Positions 27,439 to 35,458 of a DNA stretch of 64,000 nucleotides are shown here, in pieces. The DNA comes from Pelosinus sp. UFO1 (GTDB lineage Bacteria > Bacillota > Negativicutes > DSM-13327). The notes under the pieces are model-generated. The model saw only the letters and a program-made list of their open reading frames with translations, made no database searches and was not told the origin of the DNA. The translations under genes were made by a program, and so were the position numbers. Position 1 is the first letter of the stretch. Every line of letters starts with the position of its first letter. Location of the stretch: NCBI RefSeq assembly GCF_000725345.1, contig NZ_CP008852.1, forward strand, positions 2,509,693 to 2,573,692. The letters are read 5' to 3'.

Positions 27439-28693
27439 GGTAATCTCTCACTTCCGATATGGAAAATAGCATACCTAGCAAAATAAAATTAGATACTATC
27501 GAACTACCACCATAACTGATAAACGGTAATGTAATTCCTGTTAATGGGAAAAATTTAATAACCCCACCAATAATTAAGAATATCTGTAGTGCCATAGAGG
27601 CTGCTAATCCACCGGCTACCATCATAGTAAATGGCATACTTGCCAAAAGGGATGCTCGAAATGCACGATAAATCAGAAGAATATATACTATAATTACCGT
27701 ACCTGCTCCGATTAATCCCATTTCTTCTCCGATAGCAGAAAAGATAAAGTCAGTATGAACTTCAGGAATCATCCCCGGAAAACCATAGGCAAGACCAGTC
27801 CCCATAATGCCTCCAGATCCCAAAGCAAATAAAGATTGGACAATTTGATAAGCTCTGCCATTTGGATCGGCCCAGGGATTTAGCCAAATATCCACTCGGG
27901 TTTGAATATGTCCGTATAATTTATAACAAATTACTGACCCCAATAAAAACAAAACGAGACCAATCACCACATAGCTTAGTCGCCCACTAACCATATACGC
28001 CATAAGAATAGCAATACCAAAATACAATAGTGCTGCCCCCATGTCACGTTGTAAGATAAACATAAGCATTGTAATACCCCATACTGCTAAAAGAGGTGCA
28101 GCAAATCTTGGATGTGGTAATACAAATGGCCCATAGTGTCTTGTAGCCTGAGTCAATAACTCACGTCTTTCACTTAAATAAGCAGCCAAAAATAAAACAA
28201 TAAAGATTTTTGCAAATTCGGAAGGCTGAAATCGAACAGGCCCCAAAACTACCCAGTTTTTATTTCCACCAATATCTACCCCAAAAATAATGGCTGTTAA
28301 TAATAAACTAACACCAATAAACCCACAAATATATTTAAAATAAGCCACCTGCTCTAGTCGCCTAGAAAGAAATACAGATACTAAAAATGCACTCAATCCA
28401 ACACCTACCCATAGCACCTGTAAGAGAAAAAGATCTGGTTTTATTCTAAAAACAGTGGTTAGCCCAATTCCCACTAGTAAGGCTGTTAAAGGTAGCAATA
28501 GAGGATCACCAGCATGTCCCATTCTACGCAACAGTGCATTTACTATCATAAATCCAGCAAAGATAGAACATATAGCTCCTAACGCAATATAATTAATGAC
28601 CCCGTGAGCCAAGCTAACAGCTGCTACACCATGTAACATAATGATACCAGCAACCACAAGCAAATTGCGCTCAAGTTGTCCTATGTTACTCAT
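27428..28693 (-). CDS. FtsW/RodA/SpoVE family peptidoglycan polymerase
   Basis: 421 aa, about ten membrane helices. SEDS signatures are GGNKNWVVLGPVRFQPSEFAK, LQRDMGAALLYF, YQIVQSLFALGSGG, HTDFIFSAIGEE and the C-terminal GITLPFISYGGSS. The catalytic Asp region (QRDMG) is intact. Its partner is the adjacent class B PBP. RodA-like (elongation) and FtsW-like (division) functions cannot be separated by sequence alone, although the neighbours favour the actinobacterial-style RodA role. Confidence 0.94.
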   Translation of the reverse strand: MSNIGQLERNLLVVAGIIMLHGVAAVSLAHGVINYIALGAICSIFAGFMIVNALLRRMGHAGDPLLLPLTALLVGIGLTTVFRIKPDLFLLQVLWVGVGLSAFLVSVFLSRRLEQVAYFKYICGFIGVSLLLTAIIFGVDIGGNKNWVVLGPVRFQPSEFAKIFIVLFLAAYLSERRELLTQATRHYGPFVLPHPRFAAPLLAVWGITMLMFILQRDMGAALLYFGIAILMAYMVSGRLSYVVIGLVLFLLGSVICYKLYGHIQTRVDIWLNPWADPNGRAYQIVQSLFALGSGGIMGTGLAYGFPGMIPEVHTDFIFSAIGEEMGLIGAGTVIIVYILLIYRAFRASLLASMPFTMMVAGGLAASMALQIFLIIGGVIKFFPLTGITLPFISYGGSSIVSNFILLGMLFSISEVRDYHAK

Positions 28694-28695
28694 AG

Positions 28696-29415
28696 TTATG
28701 CATCCTCTTCTTTAAGTAAGATAGTCGTAATATTATCGAATCCACCCGCATTTTTAGCTTGCATCACCAGTTGCTCTACTATAGAGCTAGGATCGCAGTC
28801 TTTTCTTTGCATTAATTTGCAGATTTCTTCTTCACTAACCATATTCGTTAATCCATCCGTACACATTAATACAACATCGCCTGCTTCTAAGGAAAGGGTG
28901 CCTGTATCAACGCTAATTAAACAACTCGTACCAACCGCACGAGTTAATATATTTCGTTTTGGATGATTCTGCGCGTCTTCTCTCGTTATACTACCGCTTT
29001 GCACTAATTCCCAAACCAGTGAATGGTCATTTGTTATTTGACGAAACTCTCCATTACGCAATAAATAGATACGGCTATCACCGACATGGCCCCAATGAAG
29101 CTTTTTCCCATCGATATATACGGCCGTTACCGTTGTCCCCATACCACTAAAATCTTCTTTAGATAGAGCCATCTGATAAATTGAGGTGTTAGCTTGAATT
29201 ATTGCTTGTTTGAGTAACAATTCAAGATTATCCTTCCCCACATGTTCTTGAATATAACCATTGACTGTTTTTACTGCAAGTTTGCTTGCAATTTCTCCAG
29301 CCACATGCCCTCCCATACCATCAGCCACAATGAACAAATGTGGTGGGCTACAGACATAACTATCCTCATTTGTCTCCCTAACCAAACCAATATCAGAAAT
29401 TACATGTGCCAGCAA
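28696..29415 (-). CDS. prpC: PP2C-type Ser/Thr phosphatase (PrpC/Stp)
   Basis: 239 aa. It reverses PrkC phosphorylation. Metal-binding motifs are complete: RETNEDSY, VADGMGGHVAGE, GHVGDSRIY, CTDGLTNMV and GGFDNIT. The cytosolic single domain has normal length for bacterial stand-alone PP2C. It is 2 nt upstream of the SEDS gene and 6 nt downstream of the FHA gene, within the same operon as its kinase. Confidence 0.95.
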   Translation of the reverse strand: MLAHVISDIGLVRETNEDSYVCSPPHLFIVADGMGGHVAGEIASKLAVKTVNGYIQEHVGKDNLELLLKQAIIQANTSIYQMALSKEDFSGMGTTVTAVYIDGKKLHWGHVGDSRIYLLRNGEFRQITNDHSLVWELVQSGSITREDAQNHPKRNILTRAVGTSCLISVDTGTLSLEAGDVVLMCTDGLTNMVSEEEICKLMQRKDCDPSSIVEQLVMQAKNAGGFDNITTILLKEEDA

Positions 29416-29421
29416 TACCCC

Positions 29422-29892
29422 TCACCCCTTAAAACTAAATGTAACCGATCCAACTTTAATTAGATCACCATTTCTCAACAAAGTTGCCTCGACAATAGGC
29501 TGACCATTAAGATATGTTTTATTAGTGCTATGTAAGTCAGTCAGCCAATACCCCTGTTGATTCTTATGAATACTAGCATGTTCATGTGATATAAAAGAAT
29601 CCTCAATTACGATTCCATTATTCTCGTTACGCCCAAGATATACCGTTCCTTCTAAAAAAAAACTAGTTTGCGCTAGATTAACATGCCCACTATCAACTAC
29701 TAATAATTTTGCCTCAGTAGAACCATCAAACTTATTCTGAACATTCTTTACTGATACTTTTTTATGCTCGGATAAATTTAAATCAGTATAAATTAATTTT
29801 ATGACTTTATATAAAAAATAATATAACAATCCAAATAAACTATATTGTAGTATAACGCCAATGCTATTTAAAATGAATACCTTGCTCGGCAA
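29422..29892 (-). CDS. fhaB: Membrane-anchored FHA-domain protein (FhaB-like)
   Basis: 156 aa. One N-terminal membrane helix (about 7-30) and a linker precede a C-terminal FHA domain (about 65-156). Its phosphothreonine pocket is YLGRNENNG, SFISHEHASI and STNKTYLNGQ. FHA domains bind phosphothreonine, here most likely products of the downstream kinase. The name follows the arrangement in actinobacteria, where FhaB acts with RodA and PbpA. Confidence 0.85.
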   Translation of the reverse strand: MPSKVFILNSIGVILQYSLFGLLYYFLYKVIKLIYTDLNLSEHKKVSVKNVQNKFDGSTEAKLLVVDSGHVNLAQTSFFLEGTVYLGRNENNGIVIEDSFISHEHASIHKNQQGYWLTDLHSTNKTYLNGQPIVEATLLRNGDLIKVGSVTFSFKG

Positions 29893-29893
29893 T

Positions 29894-30658
29894 TCAATTC
29901 ACCTCATATAAAATAACAGTATTACCTATTTTTATATGATCACCATTCGTTAATTCTTTGCAGCTAATTCGATGATCATTTACATAAGTACCATTTAGGC
30001 TTTTCGCATCATATATCACATGATTACCATCTTCAAATATCACATAGGCCTGTAACCTTGATGTATTTAAATCGGTGAGTGGCAGTTCATTACTAGCCCT
30101 ACGTCCAATATTCACCCTGTTGGTTGTCATATCAACCTTTACACCTGCATCAGGTCCTTCTAAAACACGTAATTCCCCATGTAAACAAGCTTGTTTTAAT
30201 ATATTACATTCCACTTTATCAAATATGCGAGTATCGGAAATTTCTTGTTGTTCTATATTCTCACTTACTACCCCTTTTTCATCAGGCAAGGGCTCGCTAA
30301 AGCAGCTTACTACACGAAAATTACCCTTGATAACAGACTCATCTTGATAAAACTCAATTATAGGCATACCTATGATCGTATATTTCCTTTGTTTCGCCTG
30401 CTCCATTAAGTGAGTAGATAATTCTTGGGAAATAGACTGGCTATAAGAAGATATTCGATTATAATCAATGTCGTTTAAATAAACCATATATAAATTAGGA
30501 ACATACGTTTTTGAAATACCGACTGTTTTCTCGTCCTCCATACTCCTAACCAATTGCTTACCAATTTCTATTGGCTGTAAACCACTAGAAAATTTACTAT
30601 TAAAGAATCCTTCGATATACTTCTCAAACATATTTTCCAGGCCTCGAACAAACTTCAT
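29894..30658 (-). CDS. fhaA: DUF3662 and FHA-domain protein (FhaA-like)
   Basis: 254 aa. The N-terminal DUF3662 domain (about 1-125) begins LENMFEKYIEGFF and has the family motif FSSGLQPIEIGKQLVRSMED. A linker precedes the C-terminal FHA domain (about 165-254) with NIGRRASNELPL, TSRLQAYV and LNGTYVNDHRI. It is the first gene of fhaA-fhaB-prpC-rodA-pbpA-prkC, 1 nt from fhaB. In actinobacteria FhaA links kinase signalling to peptidoglycan precursor export; the same role here is inferred. Confidence 0.88.
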   Translation of the reverse strand: MKFVRGLENMFEKYIEGFFNSKFSSGLQPIEIGKQLVRSMEDEKTVGISKTYVPNLYMVYLNDIDYNRISSYSQSISQELSTHLMEQAKQRKYTIIGMPIIEFYQDESVIKGNFRVVSCFSEPLPDEKGVVSENIEQQEISDTRIFDKVECNILKQACLHGELRVLEGPDAGVKVDMTTNRVNIGRRASNELPLTDLNTSRLQAYVIFEDGNHVIYDAKSLNGTYVNDHRISCKELTNGDHIKIGNTVILYEVN

Positions 30659-30760
30659 GACTATTACCTCACCAATTTAATCTATTTTATTATACTTTAT
30701 ATTACCATCATAGTCAAAATGAGGTACTTTTATCCTCAAAATCTTATCGAAATAATAAAT

Positions 30761-30790
30761 CGAAAAAGCAAGGCATTATCACCTTGCTTT
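30761..30790 (-). terminator. Intrinsic terminator of rlmN, spanning its stop codon
   Basis: Stem AAAGCAAGG / CCTTGCTTT (30765-30773 with 30782-30790), 8-nt loop, then TTC on the minus strand after the stem's own T-run. The rlmN stop lies in the loop. It separates the translation genes from the fhaA operon. Confidence 0.8.
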
Positions 30791-31834
30791 TGGACTATTA
30801 TTTACTACGTTATTTCTAAGCTGTCCACAAGCAGCCCGTATATCCGTACCCATTTCGCGACGTACTGTAACATTAATTCTTTTGTCAAGAAGATTTTTTT
30901 CAAACTGCTGAATTCTTTTATTATCAGGCCTTAATAATCCGCGTTCCATAACAGGATTAACGGGTATTAGATTGACATTAGCCAATCGCCCTTTCATCAG
31001 CGCCGCTAACTGCCCCGCATGCTCTATTTTATCGTTAACATCAGAAATTAATACATATTCGTAAGTCACCCGTCTACCTGTTTGCTCAGCATAGTAATCG
31101 CCTGCATCCATAACTTCAGATAATGAATAGCGATTATTAATCGGCATTAGTTGGGAACGAATTTCGTTAGTAGGTGCATGCAAAGAAATAGATAAGGTTA
31201 CTGGCAATCCCTCTCTAGCTAACTGATTCATTTCTGGCACTAAGCCTGAAGTGGATAATGTAATACTGCGATAACTAAGGTGAATACTATATTCTTCGTG
31301 ACACAATCGGATAAATTTTAGTACGTTGTCATAATTAGCCAACGGTTCTCCAGAGCCCATAATTACAATATTATTGACAGCAGCCTGTTCTTGCTGCAAC
31401 AAGCTATTAATATACAACACTTGTGCTAAGATTTCGCCACCTGATAAGTTTCTGATAACCCCATTTAATGTAGAAGCACAGAACACGCAACCCATGGCAC
31501 ATCCAACCTGAGTTGAAACACATACACTATTTCCATAAGGCTGACGCATTAATACAGTTTCTACTGCAGAACCATCATGAAAACTTACTAAGTATTTACT
31601 TGTCTTACCATCAGACGACTGTTGCACAGCTTGTGTTACCACCGTATGAATGACAAAATTATCCATCAGCAGGGCTCTATGATCTTTAGACAAATTCGTC
31701 ATATTATCAAAATCATAAACCCCGCACTGGTACATCCATTTTGCAATTTGCAAGGCCCGATACTTTGGTAAACCATAAGGGTGAATGACTTGAGCAATTT
31801 CATCTACAAACATACCGAAAATATCAATTTTCAT
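30779..31834 (-). CDS. rlmN: 23S rRNA/tRNA adenine-C2 methyltransferase
   Basis: 351 aa radical SAM enzyme methylating A2503 of 23S rRNA and A37 of some tRNAs. The cluster motif is CAMGCVFCAS (C-x3-C-x2-C), with GEPLANYDNV for SAM, STSGLVP, and the C-terminal catalytic Cys in IRAACGQL. The N-terminal helical domain and length are standard. It lies 10 nt after rsmB. Confidence 0.96.
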   Translation of the reverse strand: MKIDIFGMFVDEIAQVIHPYGLPKYRALQIAKWMYQCGVYDFDNMTNLSKDHRALLMDNFVIHTVVTQAVQQSSDGKTSKYLVSFHDGSAVETVLMRQPYGNSVCVSTQVGCAMGCVFCASTLNGVIRNLSGGEILAQVLYINSLLQQEQAAVNNIVIMGSGEPLANYDNVLKFIRLCHEEYSIHLSYRSITLSTSGLVPEMNQLAREGLPVTLSISLHAPTNEIRSQLMPINNRYSLSEVMDAGDYYAEQTGRRVTYEYVLISDVNDKIEHAGQLAALMKGRLANVNLIPVNPVMERGLLRPDNKRIQQFEKNLLDKRINVTVRREMGTDIRAACGQLRNNVVNNSPKAR

Positions 31835-31844
31835 TATTATTCAC

Positions 31845-33176
31845 CTATTTCACCCGTAGTAAGCGAGAAATAAAAAAACCATCTACCTGATCAATATGTG
31901 GCCATAACTGAACCATTTCCCCCTTATGCTCTTCTGAGGGAAAGAATTGGCCTGCATGCTGAAGTGTGAAATCCTGATTATCTAACAAGAAACTATCAAT
32001 AATATCTTGGTTCTCTTCAGGTTCTGTTGTACACGTACTATATACTAAAGTGCCACCTATTTTTACGCATTCAGCAGCGCTCTTTAAGATCGCCTTTTGT
32101 AAGACAGGTAAATCTTTAAACATAGATTCCGTTTTTCGCCAGCGTGAATCCGCTTTACGCCTTAATACACCAAGACCAGAGCAAGGTGCATCCACCAGTA
32201 CTCGATCTGCTTGCCTTAAGTACTGATCGCTTAAGGTTGTCGCATCAAGTACCTGTGTTTCAATAATGCTAATACCTAATCGTTTTGCATTCTCACTAGT
32301 TAGTGCTAATTTATGATCATAGATATCAGTTGATAAAACACGCCCCTTATTTTCCATCAACGCGGCTATATGGGTGCTTTTACCTCCAGGCGCACCGCAA
32401 GCATCAATAATAAACTCACCTGGTTCGGGAGCGAGGACATGAGCAACTAACATAGAACTCTCATCTTGTATTTGGAATAACCCTTCGTTTAAGGATTTCA
32501 AAGTGCTCAATGCTGGATAACTATGACATACAATACCTTCTGGGGTCCAACGAGAGGGTTCAGCACTTACTCCTTCTTTTGCTAAAATATCTAGAAGTTC
32601 TTCACGGGTAACTTTTAGCGTATTTGTACGTAAGGAAAGAAGTGGTGTTACGTTATTAATTTGACATAATTCTTCAGTAGCTTTAGGTCCTAGGCGCTTT
32701 AACCAACGAGCTACCATCCATTGTGGGTGAAAGTATTTTAAAGATAAAAAGCTAAGAATATCCTTCTCCCGATCTGGATATACCACCTTATCAGTTCCGC
32801 GACCCGCATTACGTAGGACAGCATTAACAAATTTAACAGTACCAGCATGTCCATACTTTTTAGTCAGTTCTACGGCCTGATTACAGGCTGCCGATACTGG
32901 CACTTTAGACAAAAAGAAGATTTGATACATACCCATACGTAAAATATTCAAAATAATTGGGGCTACTTTATCTAATGATCTGGTGACATAATGACCTATA
33001 ATCCAATCTAATGTCTTACCAGCTTTAATCGTACCATATACTAATTCTGTAACGAAACGACGATCTTGATCGGATATTTTATGACGATTGATCTCCCTTA
33101 CCAAAGCTATATTTGCATAAGCTTTATTATTTGTTACATCATTTATAACCTTTAGCGCAATCTCTCTAGCATCCAT
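31845..33176 (-). CDS. rsmB: 16S rRNA cytosine-967 C5-methyltransferase
   Basis: 443 aa. The N-terminal NusB-like RNA-binding domain (1-140) precedes the Rossmann methyltransferase with DACGAPGGKSTH, the substrate-binding PCSGLGVLRRK (first catalytic Cys) and STCTTEPEEN (second catalytic Cys). It occupies the canonical slot in priA-def-fmt-DUF116-rsmB-rlmN. Confidence 0.95.
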   Translation of the reverse strand: MDAREIALKVINDVTNNKAYANIALVREINRHKISDQDRRFVTELVYGTIKAGKTLDWIIGHYVTRSLDKVAPIILNILRMGMYQIFFLSKVPVSAACNQAVELTKKYGHAGTVKFVNAVLRNAGRGTDKVVYPDREKDILSFLSLKYFHPQWMVARWLKRLGPKATEELCQINNVTPLLSLRTNTLKVTREELLDILAKEGVSAEPSRWTPEGIVCHSYPALSTLKSLNEGLFQIQDESSMLVAHVLAPEPGEFIIDACGAPGGKSTHIAALMENKGRVLSTDIYDHKLALTSENAKRLGISIIETQVLDATTLSDQYLRQADRVLVDAPCSGLGVLRRKADSRWRKTESMFKDLPVLQKAILKSAAECVKIGGTLVYSTCTTEPEENQDIIDSFLLDNQDFTLQHAGQFFPSEEHKGEMVQLWPHIDQVDGFFISRLLRVK

Positions 33177-33202
33177 ATATTCACCTTTTACACCTTTATA
33201 TA

Positions 33203-33970
33203 TTAAGAAATGAAATCTTTTACCGCTTCCTCTACTCGTTTAACATCAATTCGTGTGTTGCAACAAGGCCCATTCGGCCTTTCATTTAACACACCAATAA
33301 CTGGAAGTGGAAAAACGTCCTGAATACCACTTGTCAAATCTCGTTCACAAGCAATGGCGAGCACTGCATGGGGACGAAGGGTTTTTATAACTTTTCGGGC
33401 TAATGTCCCTCCAGTAGAAATTGTTACATGTACCCCATATTTTTCTGAGATGGTTAGCAAATCTCCAACCTGACAAGCTCCACATTTACGACAATTGGCA
33501 ATATCATGAGTCACTTTATATTGGCATAATTCTTGCTGAATACAATGAGGTGTAAGAATTAATAATTTATCAGGTGAAACTTTAATGTGTTTCTGATGAA
33601 TTAAATAATTACTCACCTCAATAAAAGAACGTTCTACTCTTTCTTTTTCTACATCAAAAATTTTTCCAATTTGGATGGCCAGAGGAAATAGCAAGTTAAT
33701 TGCAGACCACGCTGGTCCTTGAAACAAAGATAAGGTAGAAAAACCTAAGATGGCTAAAATAATGCCGCCAACCCCAATCCCAATAGCCAATAAAACCATT
33801 CCTAACAAAACTCCAAGAACAACTGGCAGAAAAGTACTAATATTAGCGAGACCAGGAAAACTGACCATCCACAATCCATAGGTAGAAAGAGTGGCTAAAA
33901 ACAGACTAGCCAATATGAGCGCCAAAAACAATCGTTTCTTGGGACGAGCTATCACCTCAATCACTACCAT
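33203..33970 (-). CDS. DUF116 domain membrane protein
   Basis: 255 aa. Two to three N-terminal membrane segments (about 13-95) precede a soluble Cys-rich domain. Cysteines include CIQQELCQY, CRKCGACQ, CERD and PCCNTR, enough to hold an Fe-S or other metal centre. DUF116 proteins often sit between fmt and rsmB in clostridia and related groups. No function is established and I assign none. Confidence 0.85.
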   Translation of the reverse strand: MVVIEVIARPKKRLFLALILASLFLATLSTYGLWMVSFPGLANISTFLPVVLGVLLGMVLLAIGIGVGGIILAILGFSTLSLFQGPAWSAINLLFPLAIQIGKIFDVEKERVERSFIEVSNYLIHQKHIKVSPDKLLILTPHCIQQELCQYKVTHDIANCRKCGACQVGDLLTISEKYGVHVTISTGGTLARKVIKTLRPHAVLAIACERDLTSGIQDVFPLPVIGVLNERPNGPCCNTRIDVKRVEEAVKDFIS

Positions 33971-33977
33971 TCACCTT

Positions 33978-34919
33978 CTATTCTAATATGTCGCCAACAC
34001 GCAGCCCATAACCACAAGTAAAGTCACTTGCGCTCATACGCCTTTTACTGTCAGGCTGAATTTCTAAAACTTCTAGCATTCCCTGCCCTGCTTCTACTAC
34101 AAAACCATCTGCAGTAATCTTTGTTATTCTACCAGGATGAGTTACTACCTCGTCAGACGGATAAACCCTAGTCCGCCAGGTTTTTAGGTTTTTACCTTGG
34201 TAACAACAATAAGCACCGGGCCAAGGATTGAGTCCCCTGACTAAGTTATGTATATCTAACGCTGACGCTTGCCACTTAATACGCTCTAATTCTCTATTTA
34301 GCATAGAAGCATAGGTAGCAGATGCATGATTTTGTGCCGTACGCGGTGCTTTATTACCCGCAATTAATTTTATTGTTTCACTAAGAACGTTAGCACCAAC
34401 ACACTTCAACTTATCATGAATGTCCCCAGTCGTTTCCGTTTCTCCAATGGATACCTCTTCCTTTAGTATCATATCACCAGTATCCATTCCAATGTCCATA
34501 TACATAGTAGTAACACCTGTAATTTTATCCCCTTTAATAACGGACCAATGAATCGGTGCAGCTCCACGATAAAGAGGCAATAAGGAGGCATGCACGTTAA
34601 TACAACCTAATAAAGGTAAATCTAATATACTTTTAGGTAGTAATTGTCCAAATGCAACAACAATAATAATATCCGGTTTTAATAAAGATAATTCAGCTTG
34701 GAACGCAGCCTCTTTTACTTTAGCTGGTTGCAAAACAGGTAAACCATAACTTAGTGCTGCTTGTTTGACTGGCGATTCAGCTAATTTCTGCCCCCGCCCT
34801 TTGGGACGATCTGGCTGGGTTACTACTGCAATAACATTATAGTTATCTGCCATTAATTTATCCAAACAAGGGACGGCAAAATCTGGCGTCCCCATAAATA
34901 CCACACGTAAATTTGACAT
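33978..34919 (-). CDS. fmt: Methionyl-tRNA formyltransferase
   Basis: 313 aa. It formylates initiator Met-tRNA with 10-formyl-THF. The N-terminal domain has RVVFMGTPDFAVP, the folate-site HASLLPLYRGAAPIHW and the catalytic Asp in GMDTGDM. The C-terminal tRNA-binding domain begins about residue 205 (WPGAYC). The start is ATG 34919 with an AGGGG Shine-Dalgarno, 1 nt past the def stop; the longer frame would run through def. Confidence 0.95.
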   Translation of the reverse strand: MSNLRVVFMGTPDFAVPCLDKLMADNYNVIAVVTQPDRPKGRGQKLAESPVKQAALSYGLPVLQPAKVKEAAFQAELSLLKPDIIIVVAFGQLLPKSILDLPLLGCINVHASLLPLYRGAAPIHWSVIKGDKITGVTTMYMDIGMDTGDMILKEEVSIGETETTGDIHDKLKCVGANVLSETIKLIAGNKAPRTAQNHASATYASMLNRELERIKWQASALDIHNLVRGLNPWPGAYCCYQGKNLKTWRTRVYPSDEVVTHPGRITKITADGFVVEAGQGMLEVLEIQPDSKRRMSASDFTCGYGLRVGDILE

Positions 34920-34920
34920 C

Positions 34921-35376
34921 TTATTTACCCCTATGAATGGTTTGCGCTTTTTCAATAAATAATATGCCATCCAGATGATCAATTTCATGCTGTAAGGCTC
35001 TAGATAACAAACCAGTTCCTGTAATACTTATATTTTTCCCAAAACGGTTTAACCCAGTCACTGTAACTTCCGCAAATCGTTCTACTTCGCCAAAAACACC
35101 TGGTATACTTAGACAACCTTCATTTCCCAGTTCACAGCCTTCACTTTTCGTAATAACTGGATTTATTAGTTCAATCAACTCTTCATTTACATCAATCACG
35201 ATCACTCTAAGAGACACACCGACTTGGGGTGCTGCCAAGCCTACTCCATCGGCACTATACATTGTCTGTGCCATATCATCAAGAAGTTTCCTAATTCTTT
35301 TATCAACATGTAACACTGGCTCCGCTTTCGTTTTTAATACCTTATCGCCAGCTTTTCGAACTTCCATTATAGCCAT
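34921..35376 (-). CDS. def: Peptide deformylase
   Basis: 151 aa. It removes the formyl group from nascent chains. The three family motifs are intact: GVGLAAPQVG, EGCLSIPG (metal Cys) and QHEIDHLDG (metal His residues and catalytic Glu). The normal length for a type 1 enzyme and the position between priA and fmt are canonical. Confidence 0.96.
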   Translation of the reverse strand: MAIMEVRKAGDKVLKTKAEPVLHVDKRIRKLLDDMAQTMYSADGVGLAAPQVGVSLRVIVIDVNEELIELINPVITKSEGCELGNEGCLSIPGVFGEVERFAEVTVTGLNRFGKNISITGTGLLSRALQHEIDHLDGILFIEKAQTIHRGK

Positions 35377-35458
35377 AAAAACCTCCTAGTGGATAAATCA
35401 TGCCAAAATTCTATCATAGAAACATATAAAAATCCACGTTTAATATAAACAATATTTT

